Of a stretch of 64,000 bases of DNA, positions 1-13,400 are shown in pieces. The stretch comes from Himantopus leucocephalus. Its lineage: Eukaryota; Chordata; Aves; Charadriiformes; Recurvirostridae. The position numbers and the translations under genes are program-made. The DNA lies in assembly GCA_003993805.1 (NCBI GenBank), contig RSEF01000026.1, forward strand, positions 1,467,502 through 1,531,501, given 5' to 3'. The notes below the pieces were generated by a model. The model had not been told where the DNA came from. It saw only the letters and a list, made by a program, of their open reading frames with translations, and ran no database searches. The first letter of the stretch is position 1. Every line of letters begins with the position of its first letter.

Positions 1-3000
1 TTCTTTCCTAAGCCTGCGTGACTGATACCCTCCCTGATCAGCAAGTTTTAAGGGTTTCTTGAGTTAGGTTGGCCTGAACATTGAAAAGCAGCTCAATACT
101 ATCGTGCTTGGTTACTCACCTGACTGGTGCAATCTGGCGAGAGCTTTAACGCCCTTCCTTTAATGCCCAGTGAGTGGACATATTGCAAGAAGTAGGCACA
201 TCCCTATGATCAATAAAGAGTGGTGAAGAAAGTAGACACCGTGCTGAAAGGGCAGATGCAGAATAAAACACCCTTTTTATTTCTCCAAACTCAGCCTGCC
301 TCTCTCAAACCACCTGCTTGTAGGTGGGGGCACTGGGTTTGCTGATGGAGACCCCGGGGTACACTCAGCCGCTGTTTGCCGGGAGCACGGACCCATCCAG
401 CTGGGCTCAGGTCACATTGCAGCGCATCAGCAAAACTCGCAGCGTATTTTTAAATCCTTCTTCCTGCTCGAGATTTGTCTAACACTCGCTCTACGTCTAC
501 AACAGTAAATAAAACGGTGCCAAGAAATGTTTTCCCTGAACTGGAAAGTGCTCATTTATTCCGCAAAATTGTTAACATAGTTCCCAGCACAGTATTAGCC
601 AACTCACACTCGTACAAACAACTCCCAGGCATGGTTTGGGAGTCAGCTCAGGAATCGCTCCTGATTTGCGGCTTAATTCCTGCTATGCAGCTGCCCTGCT
701 TGGAAGATAAATTTCATGTTATGGCATGTGTCACCCTCTGCCAGCTGGCCTCAGTGCCAGCAAACAGTCCTGGGCATATTTAACCTGCCAGAGTCAATGC
801 AGTCATTACTGCTAAGTGCCTTCAGATTGCTGTAGTGCAATAATAGACACAGCACCTACCTCAGCTCATTTCCCACCTGGCTATAACCTCTGAAAATTGC
901 TGCAGTCTTCACCTCCTGCTCTCTGGAAATCATTAAACTTCTCTGCAATTCCATTCCAAACTCAAAGATGTGGTGCAGCAGCCCTGGAGGTACCCAGTGC
1001 GTGCAGGGTAGGAAGGAAAGAACAGAAAAATACTAGAGTGAAACAAAACTGACACTGGGATGAAAGAGAAACGGGCCCTGAGGTATCTTGACCTGTCTTT
1101 TTCCTGTGTTAATCCCCTTGTCGAAGCAAGGGAACTCCTTTAGCAGTTCTTACAATAGGCAACACTCCAACACCAAGTGGAAACTTTCGGTTTGCCTTTA
1201 CGGTTCTACAGAAAAACTTGCTTAACAGAGAACAGGTTGTATTTGTTTTGAAGGAAGTCTACTCAGACACAGGTGTTCCAGAAGCTCGACAGGCTGCTGT
1301 TGCAAAAGCTCTTCCTTCTAAGTGTCTTCTGAATGCAACGGAAAGTGAAAAAGCACGTCACGAGATCACGCTGAGCCAGTAAAAAAAATCTGTTCGACTT
1401 CTCGAGCAGCCTTAGTTCTACACGCATACCTGAGTAACCTCTGATCACAAACAAGACAATACTGTAACGTATGGGTGCTAAGGGTAAAGTTCATTTATTC
1501 CATAATTTATTACAGGCATTTATACAAAACCTATACCCACAGCAACACTTGATATGGCTTAGATTGCCAGCAGTAACTATTCCCTGGTAACACTGAAACT
1601 TTAGGGGAATTTGTTCCTGGCTGGCTGATCGCAGAGGGCATTCGCACATCTGGATACTGAAAAGCTCAGGAAAAGGTGCCCTATTGCATTTTCCCAAACA
1701 TCAACAGGATTTAGCTTAGACGTGCTTTGTAAACAGAAGTTTGGTGCTAGACAGCCCTCTAAAGCCTTCAGTTCTTCACCAGTCTCAAGTATCAGTGACA
1801 GATTATTTGGAGCAGCTTAACCATAAAACCCTGACGACCGAGAGCGTGATTCTCCTTGTTTGCATCGCTAGAAAAGCACTTGCACTCCAGGGAGGGACTT
1901 TCCAAACGACAGAGTTTTGCACCCACTTCATGCCAATGAAGAGAAACACGTGGTTTGTTAAAGGGGAGATGGGCCCTCAGCGCTTTAAAGTCCTTCCAGT
2001 CTTTCGCCTTCCAAACTTTATCTTGCTCACCACTTGAAGGGCAGCAGCAGAGGCTGGACTACCTAGATCAAACCTTCACCCAGCCAAATACAGTTAAAAC
2101 TAAATAAACTAGCTACCTAAATTCCAGTTGTATCTAAAACTGTGCCACTAAAGAGGCAGCTGCCACCTTAGGCACCAGAGATGCTCCTGGTACCAAGGTA
2201 CTTGGACCATGATGTTCCCAGGTCACCAAGAGCTGTGCCCCAGGGACGTGGTCAGGACGCAGGAGCCAAAGTCTCCCTCAGGCTTCAGCCCAGCAGGGAC
2301 CCTTTGGAAACCCCAATACAAACCCACAGGATCCCTCAGCTGCGCTTGCCAAAAAATAGCTGCTCACAAGCATGCAAATGCCTGGGAGTTCAAGGGCGAA
2401 GCCAACATAAATTTCCTCCTCATCCTGAAGACGTTCCTCCTCTCCCCAGTGCTGACGCCTGACCTCCAATTCGCTTGTTCAAACAGTATCACCCCACCTG
2501 AAAGGGACCAAAATGCTTCCAACCAGAGAAAACATGAGAGAGCATGTCCACACACTCAACACTGAGCTGGAGGAGTCCACATCTCTGTTCCACTTCCCGG
2601 GACATCTCAAACAGGGGCCAGCCCCAGTTCTTTCCTCGCAGAGACAAACTCTTCAACAGCTGAACTGGAGCCACGCTCCTCCTGTGTTCTCTCTAGCCCA
2701 AGCAGTCCTGTGTCTCTGCAAGGACACAACTTGGGAAGACCAACCTCTCTGTCCCCAACACCCTGACACTGGGTACCATCCCAGGGAGGCAGAAGGGGTT
2801 TGAAAGCTCTCCAGTCACTGAAGGAACTGAATTTTCTCTCCACTTCCTGAGCACGTTTTCTAATCGCTCGAGTATCACAGGAAATACAGCTCACCACTTC
2901 CCCTGGCCAAGTGGGGTTTTGATTTATTGTTGTTGGGTTGTTTTGGGGTTTTTTTTTGTTTGGTTTTTTTTTTGGAAGGTGAGCTGTGCTTATTTCCTCC

Positions 3001-3553
3001 AAAGAGACACACGCACAGCTGTCTTCAGGTACAGCTGTGGCCCAGTGCAGAGGCATTTTCCTGCCATCTTGAGCGAGACACTTCATGGTCAGAGGGCTAG
3101 GACTTCAGCCACCGGGTTCCTGCCATTCCCCACCCGCTGTCTCCCACGCGGCTCCCCGATAGCCACGGCAGGTCCTGCTCTGGAGACACTCCCCTCGCTC
3201 TGCACAGCGAGCCTAGGCGCTTTGTCCAGGGCCTGAAGTATCCCTCAATGCCAGGACCAGCGGCACACGCTGCAGCACATCACTACCGTGTGATTAAACC
3301 CTCCGTTCAGTCTAACTTAGCCTCCCCGGTGCAGTTCACCACATTTAAAACCAAGAACAACAAGAAACCCACACCCCAAGCTTAACTGCACTATGTAGCA
3401 GAGAAAGCTCTGAGATCCTGAAACGACACCACTACACACTTAAAAGCATTAGAAAACTGCTTTCTAAATAGCAGACAGCACTGTACTTCATGAGTCTAAG
3501 TAGGACAGAGCAACACACACATCTGAAGACAACCGTTGCTCTCAGAATTCTTA
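1..3553. other. Flank beyond the CEPT1 3' end; no recognisable gene
   Basis: No reading frame here looks like a known protein and none has a coherent splice pattern. Short open frames such as 1741-2037 and 2181-2565 lack recognisable domains. A plus-strand AATAAA lies near 213, and minus-strand poly(A)-signal complements (TTTATT) lie near 1494 and 1506, so 3' UTR sequence of an unseen neighbour is possible but unproven. A T/G-rich low-complexity patch spans about 2926-2980. In mammals DENND2D lies tail to tail with CEPT1 (from memory); I looked for its coding end and did not see it. Confidence 0.5.
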
Positions 3554-4350
3554 TTTATTAAGAGCAGAAAGGAAATTTTGCTTAAAGTTTCATACATAAA
3601 AAAGTAAACAGTAAAATTTTCTTTTTATAGTCTTTCCACTGAAGAAAACTGAGAAATAAGTTGTCTTTTTAGATAATGTTTATTTAAAAAAATAAAATTA
3701 ATTGACAAAGATACCACACTATTTTGCATGCTGGTCGTCCCTTCCGCTTGCAAAACCCTGTTCAACGCATTAGTCTTTAGCAAGAAACCGCTTTATCAGC
3801 AATGCATAAGCAAAAGAACCACATCAGTCTGGACTCAAACCTTGACAGCTGCCTCAGCTACACAAGCTAGTGCGATATCTCTGTTTTTACCACCTCAGGT
3901 CTTTAGTAAATAAATTTCAAGTGGACACTAAACAAGTATTTCACTAAGAGATGATGAAATATTAAAATTAAAAGCAAGTCGTATTGCAGCTGTAATTATA
4001 CTACATTAGAAACTTCGGTTGTTGGGGATCCATTCACCATATATAGATTATTTTGTAATCAAGGTAATTACAAAGACAGAGCATTACTCCCTGCATGCTT
4101 TCCCGGGCTTTGAACCAACAGAGTTGACTACATGTACAGTTGACTAGGGTGTACTTGGAATTCACTCTCTCAGGCAGGAGACTAGTTAAGGAGTGTTACT
4201 GATAACAAAGAATAAAAGTTATACAACATTGATTATTATAAATTACTTTGTTCTTATCTGCTTTTTGCCTTAGTCTCCTACGTATCTTCACATCCATTCA
4301 TGTAGAAAACCAACTCTTTCTTATTTCTCCTTACGGTGACTCCCCATTTA
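3554..4350 (-). other. CEPT1: Probable CEPT1 3' UTR with poly(A) signal candidates
   Basis: AT-rich sequence follows the stop codon. AATAAA signals on the minus strand lie at 3679-3684 and 3554-3559. The 3' boundary is inferred from these signals only; a longer UTR cannot be excluded. Confidence 0.5.
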
Positions 4351-4470
4351 CTAATGGTGATTAGAATGCGTGGAGGAGGACTTGATTCGGAATACGTGGA
4401 TGTGCAGATGGGCAGCAATCTGATTGCACACACTGACACAGTATCGAAGCAAATCAAAGAGAGAAAAGAT
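4351..4470 (-). CDS. CEPT1: CEPT1 exon 9, C-terminus and stop
   Basis: The acceptor CTTGGCAG precedes 4470. The 39 codons end in the basic, histidine-rich tail ...THSNHH and TAG at 4351-4353. The frame continues exactly from exon 8, giving 416 residues in all. The tail is cytosolic in the family. Confidence 0.93.
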
Positions 4471-7400
4471 CTGCCAAGGGAAAAGAGTTACACGCGTTTA
4501 GAGCTATGTTTCCACAGAGTATAACACAAGACTCTAACACCAACCTGTATCCTTCAGAGTAAGAGCACTGGGGTCATTTCAAGAATTAAATCTCAAACTC
4601 TGTAGGAACAATCACCCAGTGAAGAAGGGCAGTTTCTAGACATGATGGACTTTCTTCCAGCTTTGTAAGAACAGAGACTCTTAATTCAAGAGTCACAGAG
4701 GGGAAAGCAGTTACAGTAGCTATACTGTGAAATGCCCCATTAACTCTGAATGGCTATAACCACACATAAAATACCAATTTTATTAAAAGGTTAACACTGC
4801 GTTTTGGTAGATAACACTCAAGTGCTTGATGAGCACATCCAAGCTTAACGTAAGGTATTTTATCCTAATCAGCGCTGCTAGTAGTGACAGGCATACATGC
4901 TTTCAAGAGCTTAAGGCACAGCCATATACCTGCACTGCACATAATATATTCCCTTGCTAACAAGACTTCAACACAAATCTTCAAAATATTCCACCCTCAG
5001 CTTTGAACATTTGCCACATTGCTTTAAAACTGTTTAAACTATGCACCAAGTGAACCATGTTTACCTCTGTTTCCATAAACTGTATTTAAAAATCAAAAAT
5101 AAAGTAGGTTCCCAGTCCCATCACCCCCGGGTGAGTCAGCCAGGCTCAACCGACGATGCAAACAGTATTTGTGGAAGAGCAAGCAAAAGCTTGCGATGAT
5201 TACCAACAAGCAAAGTGAGCCCGTACTTACCAGGGCAATCCAGAGTACAATGTACTCATCAATAAAGCTGTTAAAATACTGGTCCAGAAACAATAGAGCT
5301 GGGCCTATGAATGCTGTGTCGTGCAGGTGCATTTCACTTTTGGTCATGTGTGCAACCTATGTTAGGGGAAGAAAAAAAAAAGGAAGTTTAAGAAATAAAC
5401 ATACTCCAGCCAAGGTACAGTGATTTCAGAACACGCAAAGCCAAAAAAGTCACAGTTTAAGCCACAGTACTGTAAGATACATCGAGTAGTTAAGTGGCAG
5501 CAGCAATACTGTTTCAGCCATGAAAGTCTACAGCTATACAAGACGCAAGGTTTGCAGAGAAGTATTTTTTATTAAAACGAAGAACATAGCTACAGGAAAA
5601 ACACCTAACAAGGTTTCCAGCCCACAAACTTTTTACTCCTGCCAGAAACAAAACAGTAAAATGGAAGTAGTCTGGTAAGTTTTAAGGTTTAGTTGAGCCT
5701 GGAAACAAAAACTCCCAGCTGCTACATCTTCAAAAATCAGAGACTCTTGGTGTTCCTCCCACTGCATCTATTGGATCCCATCCCATAAGGATTACCACCT
5801 CTCTCTGCCTACAATTTGACAATCAAGTCTTTTCGTGTCCAGGTGTGACCTTCCCACCCTGCCCCAGGTGCACAGAGGCTGCCCCACACCATATCCTCAC
5901 TTTTACTGTGTCTGAGCTGGTCTTGCTAAGAAATCAGCCTTTCTTCCCTTGCGAGTTATGTCCAACACTGATCCAGTCCACGTGGCAACACAACAGACGC
6001 CTGCAGAACTGAGACAGTGTGGGGCAGCACTTCTTTAATCCCTCATTCCCGTTCAACAGGGGCTCCTGTCCCAACAGCCTTGCCAGCTGTTCCCTGGTAT
6101 AAACCTGTTAATTTTAACCGCTATTTCTCTCCAATTCTTTAACTTAAAACCTGAGCAACTGTTCCAAACCTCAGCAGCTCTGTCACCTTCTCCTCTCCTT
6201 CTCCCAAACCTCCCTCCCCTCTGCACCTGGGGAGGGGGGTGTTCAGCCACCTCTGTTCCAGCCCAGCTCATCAGACATGTGCGCAAATACACTGCAAAAG
6301 TGTGAATAAACCACTGGGAAGGGGGAAGAAACAGAACTTGGGCAACTGTAAGCTGTAGTGGCACTGACTGCGTAATCATGGCACTAGCTTGAGGTTTACC
6401 ACTCCTCTTTCAAACAGAAGAAAGCCTCCCCTGCACCTCCAAGCTACCAGAAGTAAGTAACACACGAGTATCACTTCAGTACACAAACAGATGGAAGATA
6501 GTCAATGGAAAAACCCGAGAACTTTAAAAGCTGCAAAAAGTTTTACTGCAATAACAAGAAACTCAAAGGTTCTGGCACACTTACCACTAGTTTATTTGTT
6601 ATCTTAGCAGATACAAAACCAAAAGTAAGGATATATAAGCAGGGATGCCTTTCAAAGAGCTGCACAGCAGATTTCTTGTAGATCATTGCAGCTAACGCGA
6701 TCACTGACCCAATATGAAGAAAAGGTGAAAGGACACTCGTTCCCTACAGCGAGATAAAGTTAAAACATTAGGTTAACAAAATGTGCATGTTNCACATGTT
6801 GCAGAGCAACCTCAATAAGCTAAACACTCACGTGGGATGCAATGGGTGGTTTCTAACTAAAATCACATTAAAAACACGTCTTTCTGAGCACTGGTACTAA
6901 CAGGAACAAAGTGTGGTGAAANTGCATGTTGCAAAGCAACCTCAATAAGCTAAAGACTCACGTGGGATGCAATGAGTGGTTTCTAACTAAAATCACATTA
7001 AAAACATGTCTTTCTGAGCACTGGTACTAACAGGAACAAAGTGTGGTGAAACTTGGGTGAGCATCAGCTGAGAATGTGGTTGAACTTGTGCTGGGGGAGA
7101 AAATAAGTTTTTAGGCAGCAAGAACTGCACAGTTCTGACGCTCATCACAGAGGCAGCGACTGACACTGTTCGCAAGTGACAGCAGACAATACTTCTATTG
7201 CTTTTTCTGTGCCAGCTAGAAAGCAACTAAAACAGCCTTCTAGGTAGCAAATCATTCTTAGGCCAGTAGAGAATTGCTTTTTGGAAGACTCCCAGGGCTC
7301 CAGAATCAGTCATCACCTTCATTAAGACAGAAGGTACTTGCGCAGATACCCCGCCCTGTACTTTTTCACTGGTAATATGGATAGCACAGGTTTCTTCGAA

Positions 7401-10400
7401 GGATCAAAACCATAATCAATCTTCTTGACCAACTTCCTTCTGAAAGGATTTTTGCACTGGACTGTCCTATGAACTCTTTGGGGTGGTACATATTTATATA
7501 NCCTTCTGAAAGGGTTTTTGCACTGGACTGTCCTATGAACTCTTTGGGGTGGTACATATTTATATAACCTGACAACCCGTTTTATACGATTAATTCAAAA
7601 GCAAGTAAAGTACCATGAGCACTTTTAATCACTCAAATTTTAAAACTCTTGACTCCTAAAGCTACTGTTCTTACACACACAATATCAACTTCTTTTTCCC
7701 AAGCCAGCAAGGAACTGAAAGGAAAATATTTCACATGTAGGAGGTATTATATGAAATAAAAACTAAAGGCATGGCTGAAAAGCCAGAGAGTGCTGAAGAG
7801 TAACCAGCAGAACAAAGTACTTACTGCTATAGTGGATCCATTTTTGCCAACTCCACCTGTGAAGATTACACCGAAGTAGTTTGTACAGGAGAATATGGTT
7901 CCTGCGACAGTACAGAGAGCCGGGAATATTTTCACCTGAATATTCAGTATTGGAATCTTAACGGAAGAGAGACAAGAAGTTAAAATACACACAAACTAAA
8001 ATTGGGCTTAATATTTCTGGTGCACTCAAACACTCCACTTTCCAACACCACGTGTGCTTTTCTTTCTCTACTATACAGAGATTTAAATTTCTACAAGGCA
8101 CAGAGAAATATGTATTTTTCCAATAATCCTTCCATCAGGCTTCCCATGAAGTCAGACTTCTCTTCAGTTGCATGAAACGAGCCATCAAAAGCAGAGAAGC
8201 GGGCAGAAACCAAGAACTTGCAAGCTAAATCACCCAGCTATCGCATGGACAATAAATGCATCAGTCATCTTTTCTGAAGCTGGTTGTAAAACTCACAGCT
8301 GCAGCCCAAGATCAAACTGGGCAAAGCAAAGAGCCACTGGAGCTGATTAAAACAAAGCCCCTTCAGAAACTGGATACTACCTTAAGGGCAAGGCAAGGGA
8401 AGCAAACAGAGATCTGACAAGTCACCTGAGAGTCAGCGAGCCTAGGAGAGCAAGAGATGAGGTTGCTAAAGAAGTGAAAAACGAGCACAGGCAGCTTTGA
8501 AAGAAAGGCAGCGGTTTCTTTGTTTTGTAACAGTCGTGTTTCAAGCAGAACAGAAGAAACTAGAAGTGAAGAAGAGAGCTCAAAATAAGCCACAGGAAAT
8601 ATGTTGTGGAAGCAAGTGTTCAGAGACAACTACCCAAAACTTTATCTATAGAACTACCAAAACCCTTCATGGGCTCTGAACGCAGGAACAGCAGTCACAG
8701 CACTCGACGGAATAAACACACTTGGCTCCCCAACAGCAAGGAGTCCAACTACCGCCAGAAACCCAAATGAGGTCAAGTTGTTTCTATTTTTCTTCAATTA
8801 CATTCTCAGTGTAGCTTTCAGCAGGTAAAGATCATTAGTTTTCTATCACATTCAGTAACTTAATCTCTCAGTCTTTTCAGAGCACAATTAAGAGGCAGAG
8901 CCAACTTTAACTCCTCGTGCCTTGCTCTCAGGCACCCAGATCACCTCTCCAGATCGCTGCCCTGCAGGCTTCGGGCTGGCTGGCACAGTTTCCTGACACT
9001 CCAACTTATTTCTACCTTGCTCAGGCTGCACTGTAGAGTCAAAAAACATTTTCTGAAAGATAGTAAAGGAAGAATAATGACAAGGACACAAAAGGCATAC
9101 GTTGCCACAGACTGAAGCGCTAACTATAATTATTCATTAACGTTACCAGGACTTGTGTCCACATACAGGACTTGTGTCAGTCTCTCCCTCAGCCTTATAA
9201 AAGGGAGGAACCTGTGCAGCCTTCTGCTTCGGAGATGATATTTAGTATTTAAAGAATGGGGTGAATTTGCTCTTCTACAGGAAAACTCCTTCGTACAGGA
9301 GTCAAAAGACATTAAGCTTAACATTTGGGAGTTTGCTGGAAAAAACACCCCATGAACTCCCAACTACCACTAACACATCTGAGACTGATGGAAAGGCAGA
9401 AGGATGAGACCAGACTGTTACAACATCCAGTTTGGTCAGTCGTGCTTTAACAACACTCTCCTTTTTGCTTCCACTGAGAGCAGCATCAGTGGCAGGCATT
9501 AGACTGCACTTATCCTGCAGAAATAATTAGTGGGAAACAAAGTTACATACAGAAGTTTGGCTGAGGAAAGTTGAAGGAGAGGCATAAAAAGGCAGCGGCT
9601 GCTAAACAGCTTTGTGTACAAAATGGAAGCAGCAAGGCTAAAAGTTGGAAGCAGCAAAGACATGCAAATAGCATGGAGGGGAAAAAAAAAGAGAGGGAGT
9701 TGTACTCAGAAATCTTCCTACAAAATGGCATTGCGGCCCTTGACTTCTTAAATAAGAGGATACTACAAGGCACGGCACAAGACTTCCCCATCTGGTATTC
9801 CATATATCACTACGGTCCATGCGATTATTCTGACCTTGGTGGTAATTGCCTGGGTTTCACCAGAAGTCAGATGCACGTAGAACTTCACAAGACTACGTCA
9901 GTAATGCAGAGAAGTATGACAAGCCAAAGCTTTTGCAGGTAAATTACGTTCTCTGTTAAACCCTTTGAAGTTGATTACAAGAGAAAGGCTACACCGCACC
10001 GAAAGCTTCTGAATACAGGCTCATCCCGGTAAAGGGAGCNGCATCCCGGTAAAGGGAGCATTCCAGATTTTGCCGGGGGAAAAAACCACGCGCGTTAATA
10101 AAAACAAGTGGCAGCTGGCAAAGAATGGAATAACAAGCACTGGATTAAAGCAAGGCCAGAATTATTTGCCAGAAAATTAACGTCAGGACTGCAGACTAGG
10201 TGCCATCCGTTCCATGCAGCATGAACTGGGATTTAAAGAGAGAAAAAAATTAGGAAACGGTCAGGAAAAGAGCACGGCTAAAGGTCAGGGAAGCAGCAGT
10301 GAAGAATGTGTAAGAGACTACACATCCGTAAGCGGACAGAGGGACAGTTTCCCTCCAGAAACTCCTCCTGGCTGGCTCCTCGTCACAAATAGCATAACCA

Positions 10401-13400
10401 GCTGGGCAAGTCCCAGTACTCTGGGAGTGCTTCTCGCCAGACTGGATCCCAGCTGTACGTACATACGCTTCAGTCACATCTGCAAGAGGAATAACAACTC
10501 ATAGCAGGCCAAAACCAAGCTTGGTTTATATTCATGAAGCATTTATGCTTTTAAAGGTTACGTTGTGGAATAAAACTCAAGCAATTGCAGCGCTTTCCTC
10601 ACCTCAAACTGAAAAAAAAAAAAACCCCAACCCCTCTATATAATCAATGCATCAAACAAGTTGTCCCTAAGCTTGCTTATTTTACTCACATTTTCCAAAC
10701 GAGGATCGCAGCTGCAGTCGTACTCACCAGCCACCAGAAATTACCGAGCTCCAGCAGCCTTGCAGAACAGCTTTTTAACACGCTTTAAGGAAAATCTACG
10801 CTGACAGAAAGAAGGAAGCCAGTACAGGTACGCACCGTTTCACAGCAAAAAAGAAAGCTAATGAAAGCAACAATTGACAAAATACACAGTTCCGCATTTA
10901 ACTTATTCAGATTGTTTTGCTTTTCGCATGTTAGCATAAGAAAGTGGAATGTTTGAGTATACAACCACATTTTATTCCATTATTTTTCCCCCCTTAAATA
11001 GAAACAAACCAAAAGCACCAAACCACCAATTTTGCTGTCACATAAAACATGAAAGGATTGGGGGATAGTAAGGAGGGGTTGTGCAATATATTTTGCTCTG
11101 CAAATAGTAAATAACATTTATCTCTAAACAAATACAAAATCTCCCGAGTTGAATAAAAAAGGAAAATTCCTAATTGTCACGAGAAACCTGATGAAGTTTG
11201 TTGTCTGGAGAAATCCCTCCATTAGTCCAACATCAAACTTCAAAACAGTTTAATCTTTTGGGAGCTGCCTTAGCAAAATGATGCTGCAACACAGAACTAA
11301 CAGATTTCAAGATTTTGCCGAAAAGGGTTATTTAACAGGTTATTTAAAAGGGTTATTTAAGTTATTTAATACCACAAAAGAACAATTTCTAGGCTCACAT
11401 AAACATGACTTTGCACTGAATTGTGCCAGAGGTTGCTGTGGCAGCATTTTTTCCCCCTTTTTTCAAAAAAGAGAAAAAGGAAACTGAGAACATGAATTGG
11501 GAAATCCCTATTTGTAATGCAGAATAACAGCTGCATGGGGATGTCGGCCACATTAATCTCTCTGGAAAAGTTTGGCACCAATAAGCTGACTTGTAGCCTC
11601 ATTTTTTTAGAATTAGTTCTATCCACACTCATTCTCTTTAGATGGTATTTACTTTGCAGTTTACATCATTAATTGGGGAGGGTTGGAGTTTTGTAAGCCT
11701 GAAAGCACACGTAGCCAAATTGGGGTAGCCAAGGTTAGCTCCATTTTCTAGATATTCTCTACAGTGTTAGAGAGTTCATTTCTCTAGTTATATGAAGCGG
11801 ATTAGAAATTCATCAAGTTGGGGCGATGTTTCATTAATTTTTGACCATCTCTTGGTTTTATCACAAATCAAGATTTCTTATCCACCTTTATTGACTAAAC
11901 AAACAAGATAAATACTCAAGAAGGAAAATCTTCCAGGAAATCAATGCTTTACATGTTACTTCCAGAAATATTTTTTTTATGTATGCACGTGTATGCTTTC
12001 CTCTGGACAAAGACATTTTGATAACCCAACGTGGCTTCAGTAATGCAAATACAAAGTCAACTTATGGCAGCCCATAAACTGCCAGCTGACACGGCCTGGT
12101 GAGCCCATATACCATCTGCAGGATCTATACGCAGCCAGCCCGTGACAGTCAGATTGCTTAATTAGGATGATTTTCATCTTAAAAAAAGTGACAATTTCCC
12201 CCCTCCCCCCCCCATACAGGTAAGAGTTGTCAGCCACATTCGGGCCAAATTATCTGCTGAGGGTCACCAACTGCTCTCCAAAAGTTTCCCCCAAATCTTC
12301 ATTCCAATTTATTACTCCTCCATTGCTGATCTAGCTTGTTGCATGGAATCCCTTCAAGTTTTGCCCAGCTCTCTCAAAGGAAGCTGGACTTCACTGAAGG
12401 TACATTTAAGTTTGTGCAACGTTTGAGAGCTTTCTACCTACAAACACAAGATACAAAACAATAGTTTGTTTTAATAACTCTGGTAAAACCAGAATGCACA
12501 GTTATTGCTATGTGCCCTGTACTCAAGAATATATATTTCCATTTATGAGGAAAAGTGAGACCTTCCCCTCACTTATATGCAGGTAGTTCCTCCAGGTGTC
12601 TACGAGGTTATTAAAANCACGTGCCCTGTACTCAAGAATATGTATTTCCATTTATGAGGAAAAGTGAGACCTTCCCCTCACAAATTAAACGGTGCTATTA
12701 TATGCAGGTAGTTCCTCCAGGTGTCTACGAGGTTATTAAAAAGGATAAAATAAAAACATGAACAAAATTACCAGAGATTGCCAAAAAGGTGGTCCTCCAA
12801 TCACTGCCAGTAAATGCATGATTATTATGAAGATTTGTACTTCAGTCACATCAATTCTGATTAGGTACAAAAAGCCAAAAAAAAGCAAAAATTACTCAAA
12901 GCAATTTCAAGTCAGTTATTTGCAAGCTCAGCAGCTCTCCTCTATCATGCACAGTATAAAAAGTCCAAAATATTGAGGAAAACAAAAGAGGCAATATTTA
13001 TAAATAATTTAGAAAGCAAAAATTTATTTTAGTTTTATTGTTAAAACCAAGAGCCATGCCGTGCTATACTTTTTGTTTTATTTCACAGTGCAATAAAAAT
13101 CCATTTTGTCAAAAGGAACAGTTGGAACTCTTCTTTTAACTGACCACTGCCGGTCACAGAAATAAATATTCAGTTTTAACCTTGTCCACCAAAAAAAGAA
13201 CCTATTTCACATGATAAAATTCAGGAAAGATATTTTTAATCCCTATTATATTCCCTACGCTATTTTTTTTTATATGAATATTCTCTCTGAATAGCATCAA
13301 ACTTTAAAAAGAAACATGAATCCCTGAAGAGTTTGTGCAAACGTAAAGGGTAGAGTCAGCTGCACTGCTAAAGATTACACAATTCAGTTTCCAGCACGCA

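Larger units (their letters stand above)
4471..7824 (-). other. CEPT1: CEPT1 introns between exons 6 and 9
   Basis: Three introns (4471-5230, 5357-6584, 6744-7824) separate exons 6, 7, 8 and 9. The last contains single-N joins at 6792, 6922 and 7501, each beside directly duplicated sequence. Otherwise I see no gene, RNA or clear transposon; 5700-6370 is unique-looking sequence of unknown origin. Confidence 0.6.

Noticed and set aside
11325..11370. Repeats of GGTTATTTAA considered as a possible array
   Set aside because: Only a few irregular units without spacers; a small minisatellite, not a CRISPR array or origin.
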